A DNA stretch of 30,844 nucleotides. It comes from JAYUDN01 sp043769645 (GTDB taxonomy: Bacteria; Patescibacteriota; Gracilibacteria; BD1-5; UBA2023). The DNA lies in assembly GCA_043769645.1 (NCBI GenBank), contig JAYVJC010000005.1, forward strand, positions 1 through 30,844, read 5' to 3'. Positions 1-9,146 of this stretch are shown here, piece by piece. Under the pieces are notes generated by a model. The model ran no database searches. It saw only the letters and a program-made list of their open reading frames with translations, and was not told the origin of the DNA. Both the position numbers and the translations under genes were made by a program. Position 1 is the first letter of the stretch, and each line of letters opens with the position of its first letter.

Positions 1-74
1 ATCTGAATTTAGATATAATTGTCGTATAAACTGAAAAGATATCTACAAAGAAATCTTAAAATTACTCCGAAAAA

Positions 75-707
75 CTAACCCGTAACTGGGGAAGACCCTA
101 CTTTATTATGTCCAGACAAGGTCTCCATATTGTAGCCAACCATACAAGACCAAAGGATGGATTTTTTATTTTTAGATAATGAAGCCCCGCAATGACTCAC
201 ATCTCCTCCAGTAACAGTAGTATTATAACCACGTATTCCTGAGTAAAAACGGACTATATTTTTATATCGGATAACGAGATACCCTTCATCACTGTCTCTT
301 GTCTCAGAATATAAGCGTCAATAGAGAGTATCCAGTTCTGAAGATACATGACAAAGATAATTACTATAAAAATTAGTGCCAAATTTTTTATTTGTCTGCT
401 TTGCAAACAATGAGTCCAATTTCAAAAGATAGTTCGGCGTATAGGCTTTCAGTTTAAGAGATCCAGATTTATGTGTATAATCCGTCGAGATATCTCAGAC
501 CACGAGCGTACTCAGTAAATCTCCAGTATTTGAAACAGCATCGCTCGAGAGATTAATGCAATCGTTTCTGTCACTTGGATTTACATAGCTATAGGCTTCA
601 ATCCCCATCGACCATTGTTGGTATTGCTTTTTCATATCATCCCCAGCATATACGAATGAAGTGACACCTATAATAGAGATGATAGCGGACAGCAGTAATC
701 ATTTCAT
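75..707 (-). CDS. Small secreted protein of unknown function
   Basis: A 210-residue protein with no family I recognise. It starts MKGLLLSAIIS and the first 21 residues form a classic signal peptide (short charged start, hydrophobic core, then SFVYA before the mature GDDMKK), so it is probably exported. The mature part is hydrophilic and contains several cysteines (for example NDCINL, YLCHV, HCGAS, WSCMV) that could form disulfides outside the membrane. Three in-frame UGA codons (one at codon 3) are read as Gly; the frame ends at TAG. It begins 24 bp after the atpG stop on the same strand and is probably read through from the ATP synthase operon, in the place where atpD would normally follow. 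No Shine-Dalgarno sequence precedes the ATG. Confidence 0.7.
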
Positions 708-731
708 ACATTCAAGTAAAGATTATTTCAA

Positions 732-1640
732 TTAGTCTTTCATGCTTTCCACTCCACTCACGATTTCGGATACTTCCTTTGTGATAGCAGCTTGACGGGT
801 TTTGTTGTAGACAAGGGTGAGAGAAGTCGCTTTTTTATTAGCACTATCTTTCGCATTTTTCATCGCGACCATTCGAGCCGCGTGTTCACTCGCCTTCGCT
901 TCGAGGAGGGTCTCGTGAAGCATCGTATCGAGGATAAGCGGGATTACAGATTCAAAGATGACCTCATGACTCGGTTCGATGGTATACTCAGTCGAATCGA
1001 AAGTCCGCTCGACGCCAGGCGTCACTTTCTCGAGAAACGCGATGATATCTTCTCGAACTATAGGGAAAATCGGCTTAATAGTTGGCACTTGATTGATGGC
1101 AGAGACGTAGTGATTGTAAACGACGGATATTTTCGAATACTTCTCAGTTTTCCATTCTGAAATCAAAAATCTAACAATTCGTCGGGTTTCTGCCTGTGTG
1201 AGGGGATCCTTCATCTCATCCGAGAAATCGACAATAAGAGACTGGCCAGTTCGAAGGATAAAATCTCGACCTCGTTTTCCAATCGCTACATAGTCATAGT
1301 GACGGGTGAAGGGACTTTCATTATCATCTCGGATATACTCAGTCGCTTTTTTGAAAACATTCATATTATATCCTCCGCAAAGGCCTTTTTGGGCCGCTAC
1401 CATGATGATGATTTCCTTTTTACTTTCGGGAAAGTTCCTTGAAAAAATGCCGAAAGTTTCAGTAGAGTGGCCTACTCGCCCAAGGATCTCAAGAGCTGCC
1501 AGAGCAAACGGCCGAAGTCAGACGACGCTTTCCTGTGCTTTTTTCATCTTCACCGTCGAAATGAGTTCCATCGCTTTCGTGATTTTACCAGTATTTTTGA
1601 CGGATTTGATTCGGGATTTTATTTCTTTACCTGAGGGCAT
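732..1640 (-). CDS. atpG: ATP synthase F1 gamma subunit
   Basis: A 302-residue gamma subunit, the central shaft that turns inside the alpha/beta hexamer and couples proton flow to ATP synthesis. The N-terminal helix has the family pattern (EIKSRIKSVKNTGKITKAM followed by ELISTVKMKKAQ), and AAQKGLCGGYN is the conserved Rossmann-like core entry. The C-terminal helix returns near NKKATSLTLVYNKTRQAAIT, as expected for the second strand of the coiled coil. One UGA (in ESVVGLRPF) is read as Gly; stopping there would cost the first 79 residues, including the coiled-coil helix. The ATG is ten bases downstream of a 7-bp tandem array, with no Shine-Dalgarno. It lies downstream of atpA in the usual order, 68 bp away. 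Confidence 0.95.
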
Positions 1641-1649
1641 ACGGGGAAG

Positions 1650-1670
1650 TTATGAGTTATGAGTTATGAG
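1650..1670. repeat. Tandem 7-bp array (TTATGAG)x3
   Basis: Three perfect copies of TTATGAG stand end to end in the atpA-atpG gap, finishing ten bases before the atpG start codon. They belong to a set of 7- and 8-bp tandem arrays in this window. Confidence 0.85.
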
Positions 1671-1708
1671 TTTTTAATGAATGGAAAACTTTATAACTTG
1701 AAAACTAT

Positions 1709-3229
1709 CTATTTTCTCTTCGCAAAAACCTGTGCTGTCTCATCGAGAAAGGTTTTGAGGTTGGCCTTCGTTTCATCACCAAAGTCTTTTGTTTCTCGTA
1801 TGGAAGTGAGAATTTTTTCCTCTCGATCGAGTCCAGCAAAGAGGATAGATTCGAACTGATGAATATCTCTGACATCTATAGCATCGAGGTAACCGTTTGA
1901 TCCTGCGAAGATAAGGGCAACCTGTTTTTCGAAAGCGACCGGAGAGTAGATATCTTGCTTGAGGATTTCGACCATGCGTTTTCCACGTTCGAGCTGTTTC
2001 TTCGTATCAGCATCCAAGTCTGAGGCAAACTGAGCGAATGCTTCGAGTTCTCGGTACTGAGCAAGGGACAACTTAAGAGTTCCAGCATTTTTCTTCATCG
2101 CTTTCGTCTGTGCTGACCCTCCCACTCGAGAAACCGAGAGTCCGATATTGATCGCGGGCTTGATCCCGGCATTGAATAGTCCAGATTCGAGAAATATCTG
2201 ACCATCGGTAATAGAAATCACATTGGTTGGGATGTACGCGGATACATCTCCTCCTTGAGTTTCGATAATCGGAAGCGCCGTAAGAGATCCTGCACCAAGA
2301 GCATCGTTGAGCTTCGCAGCACGCTCAAGAAGTCGAGAGTGGAGGTAGAAGACATCTCCTGGATAGGCCTCACGTCCCGGTGGACGACGAAGGAGGAGTG
2401 ACATTTCTCGATATGCGTTCGCATGCTTCGAAAGATCATCATAGATAATCAGAGCATGTTCTCCTTTATACATGAAGTATTCTCCCATCGCACATCCTGC
2501 ATAGGGTGCGAGCCACTGCATCGCTGCTGGAGACGAGGCTCCTGCATTGACGATGATCGTATAATCAAGGGCTCCGGCTTTTTTGAGTTCTTCCGCAATA
2601 GCGACGACCTTAGAATCCTTTTGTCCAATAGCCACATAGATACACTTTACACCATTCCCTTTCTGATTGAGGATCGTATCGATGGCAATCTGTGTTTTCC
2701 CCGTCTGACGATCTCCGATGATAAGTTCTCGCTGACCTCGTCCGATGGGTACAAGAGCATCAATAGCTTTGATACCCGTAGCCATCGGTTCATGGACACT
2801 CTTACGAGTCATTACTCCTGAAGCCACACGCTCGGCTGGATAGTGCTCAGTGGTTTTGATCGGTCCGAGTCCATCGATCGGATTTCCAAGTGCATCGACC
2901 ACTCGTCCGAGAAGAGCTTCCCCTACTGGAATTTCTAGGATTTTCTTGGTAGCTTTTGCGATCATCCCTTCTCGAATCGTCGCGAATCCTGAGAGGATCA
3001 CGATTCCGACATAGTGCTCTTCGAGGTTCATGGCAACACCACGGGCTCCAGATTCGAACTCAACGACCTCGTTGTAGGCGACTTCTCGAAGGCCGACAAC
3101 CTTAGCAATACCATCACCAAGGTATACTACCGTTCCTGAGTTGACACGTTCTGGAGAAATATCGACTGAATCGATCTGTTGTTCGAGTTGTTTGATGAGA
3201 CCATCGACGATCTGAGTAGAAGAAGACAT
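1709..3229 (-). CDS. atpA: ATP synthase F1 alpha subunit
   Basis: A 506-residue alpha subunit, the non-catalytic nucleotide-binding partner of beta in the F1 head. Visible marks are the beta-barrel N-terminus with YLGDGIAKVVGL, the Walker A loop GDRQTGKTQ, the family signature PAINIGLSVSRVGGSAQ that carries the arginine finger reaching into the beta active site, and the C-terminal helical domain (QYRELEAFAQFASDLD). Length is normal. It has no UGA codon at all, unlike most genes here, and uses only GGN glycines. The start MSSSTQIVDGL fits the family. It sits between atpH and atpG; the catalytic beta gene (atpD) is not in the window. Confidence 0.98.
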   Translation of the reverse strand: MSSSTQIVDGLIKQLEQQIDSVDISPERVNSGTVVYLGDGIAKVVGLREVAYNEVVEFESGARGVAMNLEEHYVGIVILSGFATIREGMIAKATKKILEIPVGEALLGRVVDALGNPIDGLGPIKTTEHYPAERVASGVMTRKSVHEPMATGIKAIDALVPIGRGQRELIIGDRQTGKTQIAIDTILNQKGNGVKCIYVAIGQKDSKVVAIAEELKKAGALDYTIIVNAGASSPAAMQWLAPYAGCAMGEYFMYKGEHALIIYDDLSKHANAYREMSLLLRRPPGREAYPGDVFYLHSRLLERAAKLNDALGAGSLTALPIIETQGGDVSAYIPTNVISITDGQIFLESGLFNAGIKPAINIGLSVSRVGGSAQTKAMKKNAGTLKLSLAQYRELEAFAQFASDLDADTKKQLERGKRMVEILKQDIYSPVAFEKQVALIFAGSNGYLDAIDVRDIHQFESILFAGLDREEKILTSIRETKDFGDETKANLKTFLDETAQVFAKRK

Positions 3230-3279
3230 ATGCGGAGGTTGAAAGTTAAAGGGTGAGGGGAAAGGATTTAAAGAATGTA

Positions 3280-3627
3280 TTACTGATTTAGTATAGGAAG
3301 GAAGCGATCAAAGGAAATATCCATCATCTCATCTCCAGCGAAGAGTCGAATACCTCCAGAGAGCTTAGGATTCTCAGTAAACTCGGTTGTCTCTGCAACA
3401 TATGAAATATCTTGGAAAAAGCGGCCAAAAAGAGATTCGACCATTTTTTTCGCATGATCCATACTAGCATGTGGAGCATACTCGACACGGATATGCACCT
3501 TCGGAAAAGCAATATCTGAGAGAGACGCACGGTTTCCTATCTGCTTGAGAGCATTTCGATACTCTTTGAGGAGTTTGAGTGAGAATGTTATTTCCTCTCG
3601 TGAGAGAGTGGCGATCTTGAAAGTCAT
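3280..3627 (-). CDS. atpH: Short ATP synthase F1 delta subunit
   Basis: A 115-residue protein in the exact operon place of the delta subunit (between atpF and atpA). Delta links the peripheral stalk to the top of F1. The C-terminal part shows the delta pattern: GGIRLFAGDEMMDISFDRFL matches the conserved GGI(R/V)...GD...D.S(I/F) strand-helix end. Usual delta subunits have about 175-185 residues; the N-terminal six-helix bundle that grips alpha is mostly missing or strongly reduced. Upstream codons stay open for a while through a UGA but look unlike delta and have no better start, so I keep the ATG at 3627. No in-frame UGA inside. The identity rests on position plus the C-terminal motif. Confidence 0.75.
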   Translation of the reverse strand: MTFKIATLSREEITFSLKLLKEYRNALKQIGNRASLSDIAFPKVHIRVEYAPHASMDHAKKMVESLFGRFFQDISYVAETTEFTENPKLSGGIRLFAGDEMMDISFDRFLPILNQ

Positions 3628-3679
3628 AGGAAGAGTGCTTTTGAAAGAGTTTCTGGAGTCTGCTATTTTGTTTCAATAC

Positions 3680-4156
3680 TTACAATTCTATGGAAGCAGT
3701 ATTTTTTTCGATAAATTCTTTATGAGATTTCGGATCGATGAAGAGCTTGGCATTGAGCTTCAATGCCACATCCATCACTCGAGTTTTGATCTCTCTGTAG
3801 AGTTCTTTACGCTCGAGTGCAATATCAGAAAATCCCTTTGATCTTGCCGCATCAGCATCTTTGTTGGCATGCGCGACGATTTCTCCTCACTCACGATGAG
3901 CATTATCGACGATTTCCGAAGCTATCATTTTAGCATCAACCTTCGCCTTTTCTACGATATCCAAGGCCTCCGACTGTGCAGCATGGACGATGCTCTCAGA
4001 ATCTGCAAGTTTCTTTTCGAGTGTAATATGTTTTTCTACCTCTTCATCGAGGTACTTGAGATAGGGTACGAAAAAAAACTTACGAAGCACGAAGGCTACG
4101 ATAGCAAAGTTTATCGCTTGAATAATGAGCGATCCATAGTCTATAAGAGTATCCAT
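3680..4156 (-). CDS. atpF: ATP synthase F0 b subunit (peripheral stalk)
   Basis: A 158-residue b subunit. It has one N-terminal membrane helix (about residues 9-30, SLIIQAINFAIVAFVLRKFF) followed by a long charged alpha-helix (EEVEKHITLEKKLADSES, then EALDIVEKAKVDAKMIASE) that forms the outer stalk dimer reaching to delta. One UGA is read as Gly in AHREGGEIVAHAN; stopping there would remove the delta-binding half. The C-terminus ends IEKNTASIEL before TAA. It lies between atpE and atpH, 52 bp before the latter. No Shine-Dalgarno is seen before the ATG. Confidence 0.95.
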
Positions 4157-4239
4157 AGGGAAAATGAGTTACGTATACTGAATACAAGAGAGATTCTATA
4201 AATAGTATTCTCGACTCGTTTTCATCTAACGTTTATGAA

Positions 4240-4437
4240 TTATTTTACAAGGAAAAGGGCAGCAAAAGCAAGAAGACCCGGAACTTCACAGAGTGCTATA
4301 GCCGTAAGCATTTTCGCATTGATATCTCCAGAGGCAGAAGGATTGCGACCGATAGCTTGCATCGCTCACATACCGATAAGACCGATACCAACTCCAGAAC
4401 CGATAACACCGATGAGGGCAAAAGGAAGATACATCAT
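4240..4437 (-). CDS. atpE: ATP synthase F0 c subunit (proton ring)
   Basis: A 65-residue c subunit, a hairpin of two membrane helices that makes up the rotor ring. Helix 1 is glycine-rich (GSGVGIGLIGMGAMQAIG), the polar loop is RNPSASGDI, and helix 2 carries the ion-binding glutamate in AIALCEVPGLLAF. The partners known from Na+ rings are replaced: the helix-1 Gln position is Ile, and the residue after the glutamate is Val rather than Ser or Thr, which points to protons as the coupling ion. One UGA codes for a glycine of helix 1 (GMGAM). It is short for the family (usually 70-85) but complete. Two ATG codons stand in tandem at the start; the first is used here. Confidence 0.95.
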
Positions 4438-4544
4438 ACAATAAAAAAGTGAAAAAATAGAATCCTGTGGCAGAGGTACGGAGAGGAAGTATCCGGTTGA
4501 CTCGTAAACATCAGGGAGAAAGGGTATTCCCTTCTCTCTAATGT

Positions 4545-5387
4545 TTAGTGATGGTGGGCTCCTTTTTCAGGGAGTGACTCTCTGATATAGAGAGACGAGA
4601 GGGTCATGAAGATATATCCTTGGAGGAACGCGACGAGGAGTTCGAAGAACCAGAATGGAACCGCCATGATTCGAAAGAGTCCTCCGGTGTACTGAGGAAG
4701 TATCATTTCTCCAACATAGACCACCACCGCGATGAGGATCGCGCCAACAAAAATATTGAGAAAGAGACGCATCGAGAGTGAGCCGATACGGATAAACTCT
4801 CCAGCAAAGTGAAGCCAACCGATAAATACGCTGACATACTTCTCAGCGATAGTATCTCAGTGGAAGTTGAATAGGTAGTGCTTAAAGTGATTTACAGGAC
4901 CCTTCATCCAGATCGCGGTGATCTGAGCGACGAGGATAACGGTCAATGAGAATACGAGAGTAGTAGAAAGATCGGAATAAATCGGCCTCAGATACGCGCC
5001 AAGCCATTCATCTTTCGAGACGAGAACGAGCCAGTCGAGGATCAGGCCGAAGAGATTCCCAACAAATATGACGACCATAAGACCTCCGAGGAGCCAGAAG
5101 TACCGTTTTGCGATCTTTTCATCTCCGATAAGACTTACAGAGTATGCTAAGATTCGACGAACGACATCGAGTCCAAAAGCTCTCATTCGCGGCATCTTAT
5201 CAGTCGTGATGGCCATATAAAGAATACCTATAAGAACAGCGAGAAGTACCATAAAGATCCATGTCGAAAATACCGTATTGGTAATATGAATTCCCCCGAC
5301 TGACCAGTCGAGAATCGGAACTCCCTTCGCTGGAGCGATATGTGGACCGGCGTGTTCGGCTACGGATGTGGCAAGTTCTGCTGACAT
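4545..5387 (-). CDS. atpB: ATP synthase F0 a subunit
   Basis: A 280-residue a subunit, the membrane stator that holds the two proton half-channels. The essential arginine (E. coli R210) is in SLSMRLFLNIFVGAIL, with the conserved Asn four residues on. The E. coli E219 position is Ala, and the H245 position is Glu (WFFELLVAFLQ), a known pattern of exchange between these two sites. The last helix is LQGYIFMTLSSLYI and the tail ends GAHHH. One UGA (LFNFHGDTIA) is read as Gly; without it the essential-arginine half is lost. An upstream in-frame ATG at 5435 would add 16 residues, but the likely promoter at 5408-5435 overlaps it, so I chose the ATG at 5387. Confidence 0.93.
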
Positions 5388-5407
5388 AGTATAGTAAATC
5401 GCGGGTG

Positions 5408-5435
5408 AGTATATAAATATGGCCTCATTTTGCAA
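5408..5435 (-). promoter_or_regulatory. Likely promoter of the ATP synthase operon
   Basis: On the minus strand TTGCAA (-35, 5430-5435) and TATACT (-10, 5408-5413) are 16 bp apart. The predicted transcript starts near 5401, about 14 bases before the atpB ATG. It lies just downstream of a terminator, so the operon appears to have its own start. Confidence 0.5.
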
Positions 5436-5450
5436 GTTTTTCTTAGAATA

Positions 5451-5473
5451 TAAAAAATCCTCCGAGGAGGATT
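5451..5473 (-). terminator. Intrinsic terminator upstream of atpB
   Basis: Read on the minus strand, the 8-bp arms AATCCTCC and GGAGGATT form a tight hairpin (5456-5473) followed by a T run. It separates the upstream DUF4143 gene (or an RNA from the 5474-5669 gap) from the ATP synthase operon. Confidence 0.7.
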
Positions 5474-5669
5474 GGTTGTAAGAAAATTATAGTTTCGCTT
5501 TGGTAAACCATAAGTCATATTCTTCTTCTGATACTCGGACTTATGAAATCTATTTTTTTCAAACCAATTGAGAAGATTTCGACTCAGTAATCATTATACA
5601 CACATATGTTAGGCAATTACCATATATAGAATTTACACACTTCAGGTATTTATAAGCTTCTCATTTTTT

Positions 5670-6488
5670 CTATATCGCAATATGCGGTAAGAAAAATACT
5701 GCCGTTTCATTGTACATTTTCTGAGCAGCCGTATGTTCATCCAGGATCATATAGTGTTCAACTCGATCATGGTAGGTCGCATCGAAGGTTTTGACCGCTT
5801 GGGAAACCGCATCGGTAGATCGTACGACGACATCGACGGGAGTCAGGAGGTTGTGCTCAAGATTCTTCAGAATAAAACTGAGCTCTGCTTGTGATTTTTT
5901 CCGGTAAAAAAATATCTCATGACTCGCGTCGAGCTTGTGTCGGAGTTCGAGGAACACGAAGTTTTCGATGATCCCCTTCTTCGTATCTCCGAAGTAGTAA
6001 ATAGGACCTAGGATCGCATGAAGGAAACAAAGATCACTAAAATATATCTTCTCATGACGAGAGAGTTCCGTCTCAGTATTTTCGTAGAATGGGTGCAGAT
6101 GGAGTAGCATTCCCTCGGCTTCGAGAATTTCCATATATTTATATACCTTGCGTCTCGAGGATCCGAGAAGTTTTGCGAGTTTATCTGCCTTGAAAAGGTC
6201 CCCCACATTGAGTGCTAGGTGCTTGAGGAATTCTTCAAAGAGTCCATACTCAGATTTGAACAATTTAGGTTTTATATTTGCTATTTTTTCACTCCAAAGG
6301 TTTGATAACGCAACATTTATCTCAGCATCAGTTGCAAATCCTATGAGATCTGAATTGCCACCAGTCTGAAGATACTTGAGCTTGAGACTATCATAATCTT
6401 CTGCTTTCTGTTGGCCTCAGAGAAAGGCAGGAGCACTCAGTGTTCTTCATTGAGATTCGATGTATTCTCGAAAGGCAAGGTGTGACAT
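5670..6488 (-). CDS. DUF4143-type protein lacking its ATPase domain
   Basis: A 272-residue protein. Its body matches the C-terminal half of AAA_14/DUF4143 proteins: the start SHLAFREYIE resembles the PLSFREYL segment that follows the ATPase core, then comes a winged-helix-like stretch (LAKLLGSSRRKVYKYMEIL) and the typical HPFYENTETELSR...KIYFSDLCFLHAILG. Full proteins of this kind are usually 370-450 residues with Walker A and B motifs in front; none is present here and the frame is closed by TAA directly upstream of the ATG. It is therefore an N-terminally shortened member, possibly a regulator or a relic. Two UGA codons are read as Gly. A good promoter stands just upstream. The function of the family is poorly known. 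Confidence 0.7.
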
Positions 6489-6508
6489 ATTCGCAAATTA
6501 TTGGTGTC

Positions 6509-6537
6509 ATTATACCCTATAATCGACAAATGTGCAA
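6509..6537 (-). promoter_or_regulatory. Strong sigma70-type promoter for the DUF4143 gene
   Basis: On the minus strand TTGCAC (6532-6537), a 17-bp spacer and a perfect TATAAT (6509-6514). Transcription should begin near 6501, only about 13 bases before the ATG at 6488. Confidence 0.65.
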
Positions 6538-6564
6538 ATATAAAACCAGAATAGTGGAGAGCTT

Positions 6565-6596
6565 GTTAGTTTATTAGTTTAATAGTACGTTAGTTT
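6565..6596. repeat. Imperfect 8-bp tandem array
   Basis: Four 8-bp units in register: GTTAGTTT, ATTAGTTT, AATAGTAC, GTTAGTTT. The array lies between pheS and the DUF4143 gene. Confidence 0.6.
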
Positions 6597-6650
6597 GTTG
6601 GATATAAAAAAACCAAAACTCTACGGCGGAATATAAAACATATAGTCATT

Positions 6651-7670
6651 CTAGAATTGTCAGAGGAATCGTACATCTGGATTCTGGAAATAACGCATAT
6701 CCGGTATTCCATATCGAATCATGACGAGACGATTGAGTCCGAATCCGAAAGCAAAGCCACTATAAATAGTAGGATCAAGTCCTGCTTCTCGGATAACGTT
6801 TGGATGAATGAGGCCCGCTCCCATGAATTCTATCCATCCGGATTTTTTACAGATTTTGCAGCCATTTCCCTCACAAAATGGACAACTGAAGTCGACTTCT
6901 ACTCCCGGTTCGACGAAAGGAAAATAACCTGGCCGCATACGAATCGAAACCTCCCGACTAAAGAGATCAGAGAGCATCGTCTTGATCGTAAACTTCAGAT
7001 GTCCGATGCTGATATCGCGATCCACGACGATACCCTCCACCTGATAAAAAGTATTCTCATGGGTTGCATCGACATCCTCGTTTCGAAACACGCGTCCGGG
7101 GATAATCGCTCGAATCGGTGGAGTATTGTTTCGCATAATCAAGTTCTGCATGCATGAAGTCTGTGTTGCAAGAACATTTCCTTTTCCTTCCAGCCAAAAC
7201 GTATCCTGCATATCGCGAGCTGGATGGTTTTTCGCTACATTAACCGCATCAAAGTTAAGATACTCAGTCGTTAGCTCATCAGACTCATAGATATCGAATC
7301 CCATGCGACGAAATGTATCCTCGACATCCATACGAGCTCGAGTAATCGGATGGAGATGGGGAGTCTCTCCTCAAGCGGGAATCGTAACATCTTCCCATTC
7401 ATTGGCTATCTGTGCTTCAATCGCTTTCCGAGCAATCACCGTTTTTTGCACGTCAAATGCCTCTGTAAGAAGGTCACGTAATTCATTGGACGCTTTTCCG
7501 AGACTTTGCTTCTCTTCGATCGAGAGGTCCTTGAGTCATTTGAGAATATTGGTCAGTTCTCAGGTTTTCCCGAGGAGGGAATTCTTATAATCGATAAGTG
7601 CCTCTTCTGTTTCGAGAAGTGGGATCGTATGCAGGGCAGAGGATTCGAGTGTTTTGAGTTGGGTAAGCAT
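6651..7670 (-). CDS. pheS: Phenylalanine-tRNA ligase alpha subunit
   Basis: A 339-residue PheS, the catalytic chain of the alpha2beta2 enzyme that charges tRNA-Phe. The N-terminal coiled coil leads into LLGKTGELTNILKGLKDLS, followed by HPITRARMDVEDTFRRMGF, the class II motif 2 region (RAIIPGRVFRNEDVDATHE), FYQVEGIVVD, and motif 3 near FGFGLNRLVMIRYGIPDMR. A CxxC...CxxC pair (CPFCEGNGCKIC) is visible. Four UGA codons are read as Gly, two of them in family-conserved places (KTGEL, LKGLK); the last gives the typical end FLGQF before TAG. pheT is not adjacent in this window. The ATG follows an 8-bp tandem array and has no Shine-Dalgarno. Confidence 0.97.
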
Positions 7671-7680
7671 AGGAATGAGT

Positions 7681-7704
7681 TATCAAGTAATCAAGTTTTC
7701 AAGT
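7681..7704. repeat. 8-bp tandem array before pheS
   Basis: Three units TATCAAGT, AATCAAGT, TTTCAAGT lie 10 bases upstream of the pheS start. The 10-mer AAGTTTTCAA inside it has an exact inverted partner (TTGAAAACTT) at about 7732-7741, so the dnaN-pheS gap can also fold. Confidence 0.6.
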
Positions 7705-7766
7705 AAAAAATTGATAATCAACTTGATTGATTGAAAACTTTATACTACTATGGGCTAAATTATAAT

Positions 7767-8885
7767 CTAAATCTTCAGTGGCATAATCAGGTGTCGATAT
7801 CCGTACTTTCCACTCTCCGCAGGAACTCACTTGAGGACTATGGGAGAAAGGGCGGATTTATACTCCATGCTGATATAATCTTCTTTCATGACGCCAAGGG
7901 CATGGAGGAGGTACTGAGCATTGAGTCCGACGATATCCGCAATTCCCTCAACTGAAGCGGAAAGTGTGACATTACTCTTCCCGACTTCGGTATCACCTGT
8001 AGAGATTTCGACTGAACCTTCGAGGAGCGACCGCATTCGGGTATTATAGTTATTTTCTCGAGCGACGAGATTGGATTGCTTCAGGGCATTGATGAGCTCA
8101 TTTCGAAGGAGGACAGATTTAGTCTTATATTCGGTTGGGAAAAATGTTTCATATTCAGGAAATTTTCCTGAAAGAAGTCGTGAGGAGAGTCGAATATTAC
8201 CCGAGGTAACAAGGAGTTGGTTCTCATGGATAAAAAGCTTCACATCCTTCGCATCATCTGTAATAATTCGGGAGAGTTCCAGAGCGGTCTTGGTCGGGAT
8301 GATGATCGAAGTAACAATATTAACAGAGGTAACTCGTATACGAAACTCGGAAAGACGGAAGCTATCGGTCGAGGCAAATATGAGCACTCCATCGAGGGAT
8401 CGGAGGTAGATTCCTGCAAGCATCGGTCGGATATTTCCTTCTGCAGTGGAAAAAATAGTTTTATCAATGGCTTGTCTGAGATCTCGTCCTTCGATCGAGA
8501 GTGGATCAGTCGTATGAAGGATCGGGATAACGGGAAATTTATCTGCACCTACTCCTTTGAACTTGGTTTCACTCGACTTTGTTTTGAATATAAAGCTCCC
8601 ATGGGAATCAAGCTCTACCGAAACCTCACTATCACTAATAAGCGCAATATAGGAAGTAAGAAATTTAGAAGAAATCGTGAACTTCCCCTCCACTTCGACG
8701 TCGATTTTCTCTTCGATAATATATTCTATCGCCATTTCGAGGTTATTCCCAGTGACGATGAGTTTTTTATACTGGGCTTCGATGAGGATATTTTCAAGAA
8801 TCGGTGTAAGGTTTGAGGCTGTCGTAGCGTGACTCGTAATTTCTATAGCCTTTCGGAAGAGTTCGGTATCAATGCGAAATCGCAT
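7767..8885 (-). CDS. dnaN: DNA polymerase III beta sliding clamp
   Basis: A 372-residue beta clamp, the ring that holds the replicative polymerase on DNA. The start MRFRIDTELFRKAI and NLTPILENILIEA are typical, and the three clamp domains follow (second near RDLRQAIDKTIFSTAEGNIRP, third near KSVLLRNELINALKQSNLVA). The C-terminus ends in RHLIMPLKI, the usual I-M-P strand. One UGA lies near the end (VLKGVPAES); reading it as Gly adds the last 20 residues, which complete the third domain. A 19-residue upstream extension is possible but unlike the family, so I use the ATG at 8885. It may be cotranscribed with pheS. Confidence 0.97.
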
Positions 8886-8914
8886 AGCAGAAAAATAAAG
8901 GAATACTAGAATGG

Positions 8915-8942
8915 AGTCTAGGGAAAAAGTGGAGAATTGCAA
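8915..8942 (-). promoter_or_regulatory. Possible promoter of dnaN
   Basis: TTGCAA (8937-8942) and TAGACT (8915-8920) on the minus strand are 16 bp apart, about 30 bases before the dnaN start. The -10 match is weak. The remaining gap up to 9146 holds no gene I can see. Confidence 0.3.
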
Positions 8943-9146
8943 CTTTTGAAAACATATTTGTATTGGATATTATAAAAAGGAGTAAATCTTTATGGACATC
9001 GGTAAGCTCAACATAATATAAGTCTGAGCAGGAGGTCTATATTAAGCCAATCGTTCGTAAAGGGATGTATATTTGTTATTGTAGTTTGTGTTTATTTTTG
9101 AGTTTTTAGGAAAATTGTATATACTCTTCTTATATTTATTACTATT

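Noticed and set aside
792..1160. Open frame on the plus strand opposite atpG
   Set aside because: A shadow of the minus-strand gene; its protein has no family features.
5388..5435. Upstream ATG of atpB
   Set aside because: It overlaps the likely promoter, and the added residues are unlike other a subunits. It cannot be fully excluded.
8217..8816. 199-residue open frame on the plus strand opposite dnaN
   Set aside because: dnaN on the other strand is certain, and this frame shows no recognisable domain.
8886..8942. Upstream extension of DnaN
   Set aside because: Clamp proteins begin at the MRFRID-like strand; the extra 19 residues overlap the promoter.
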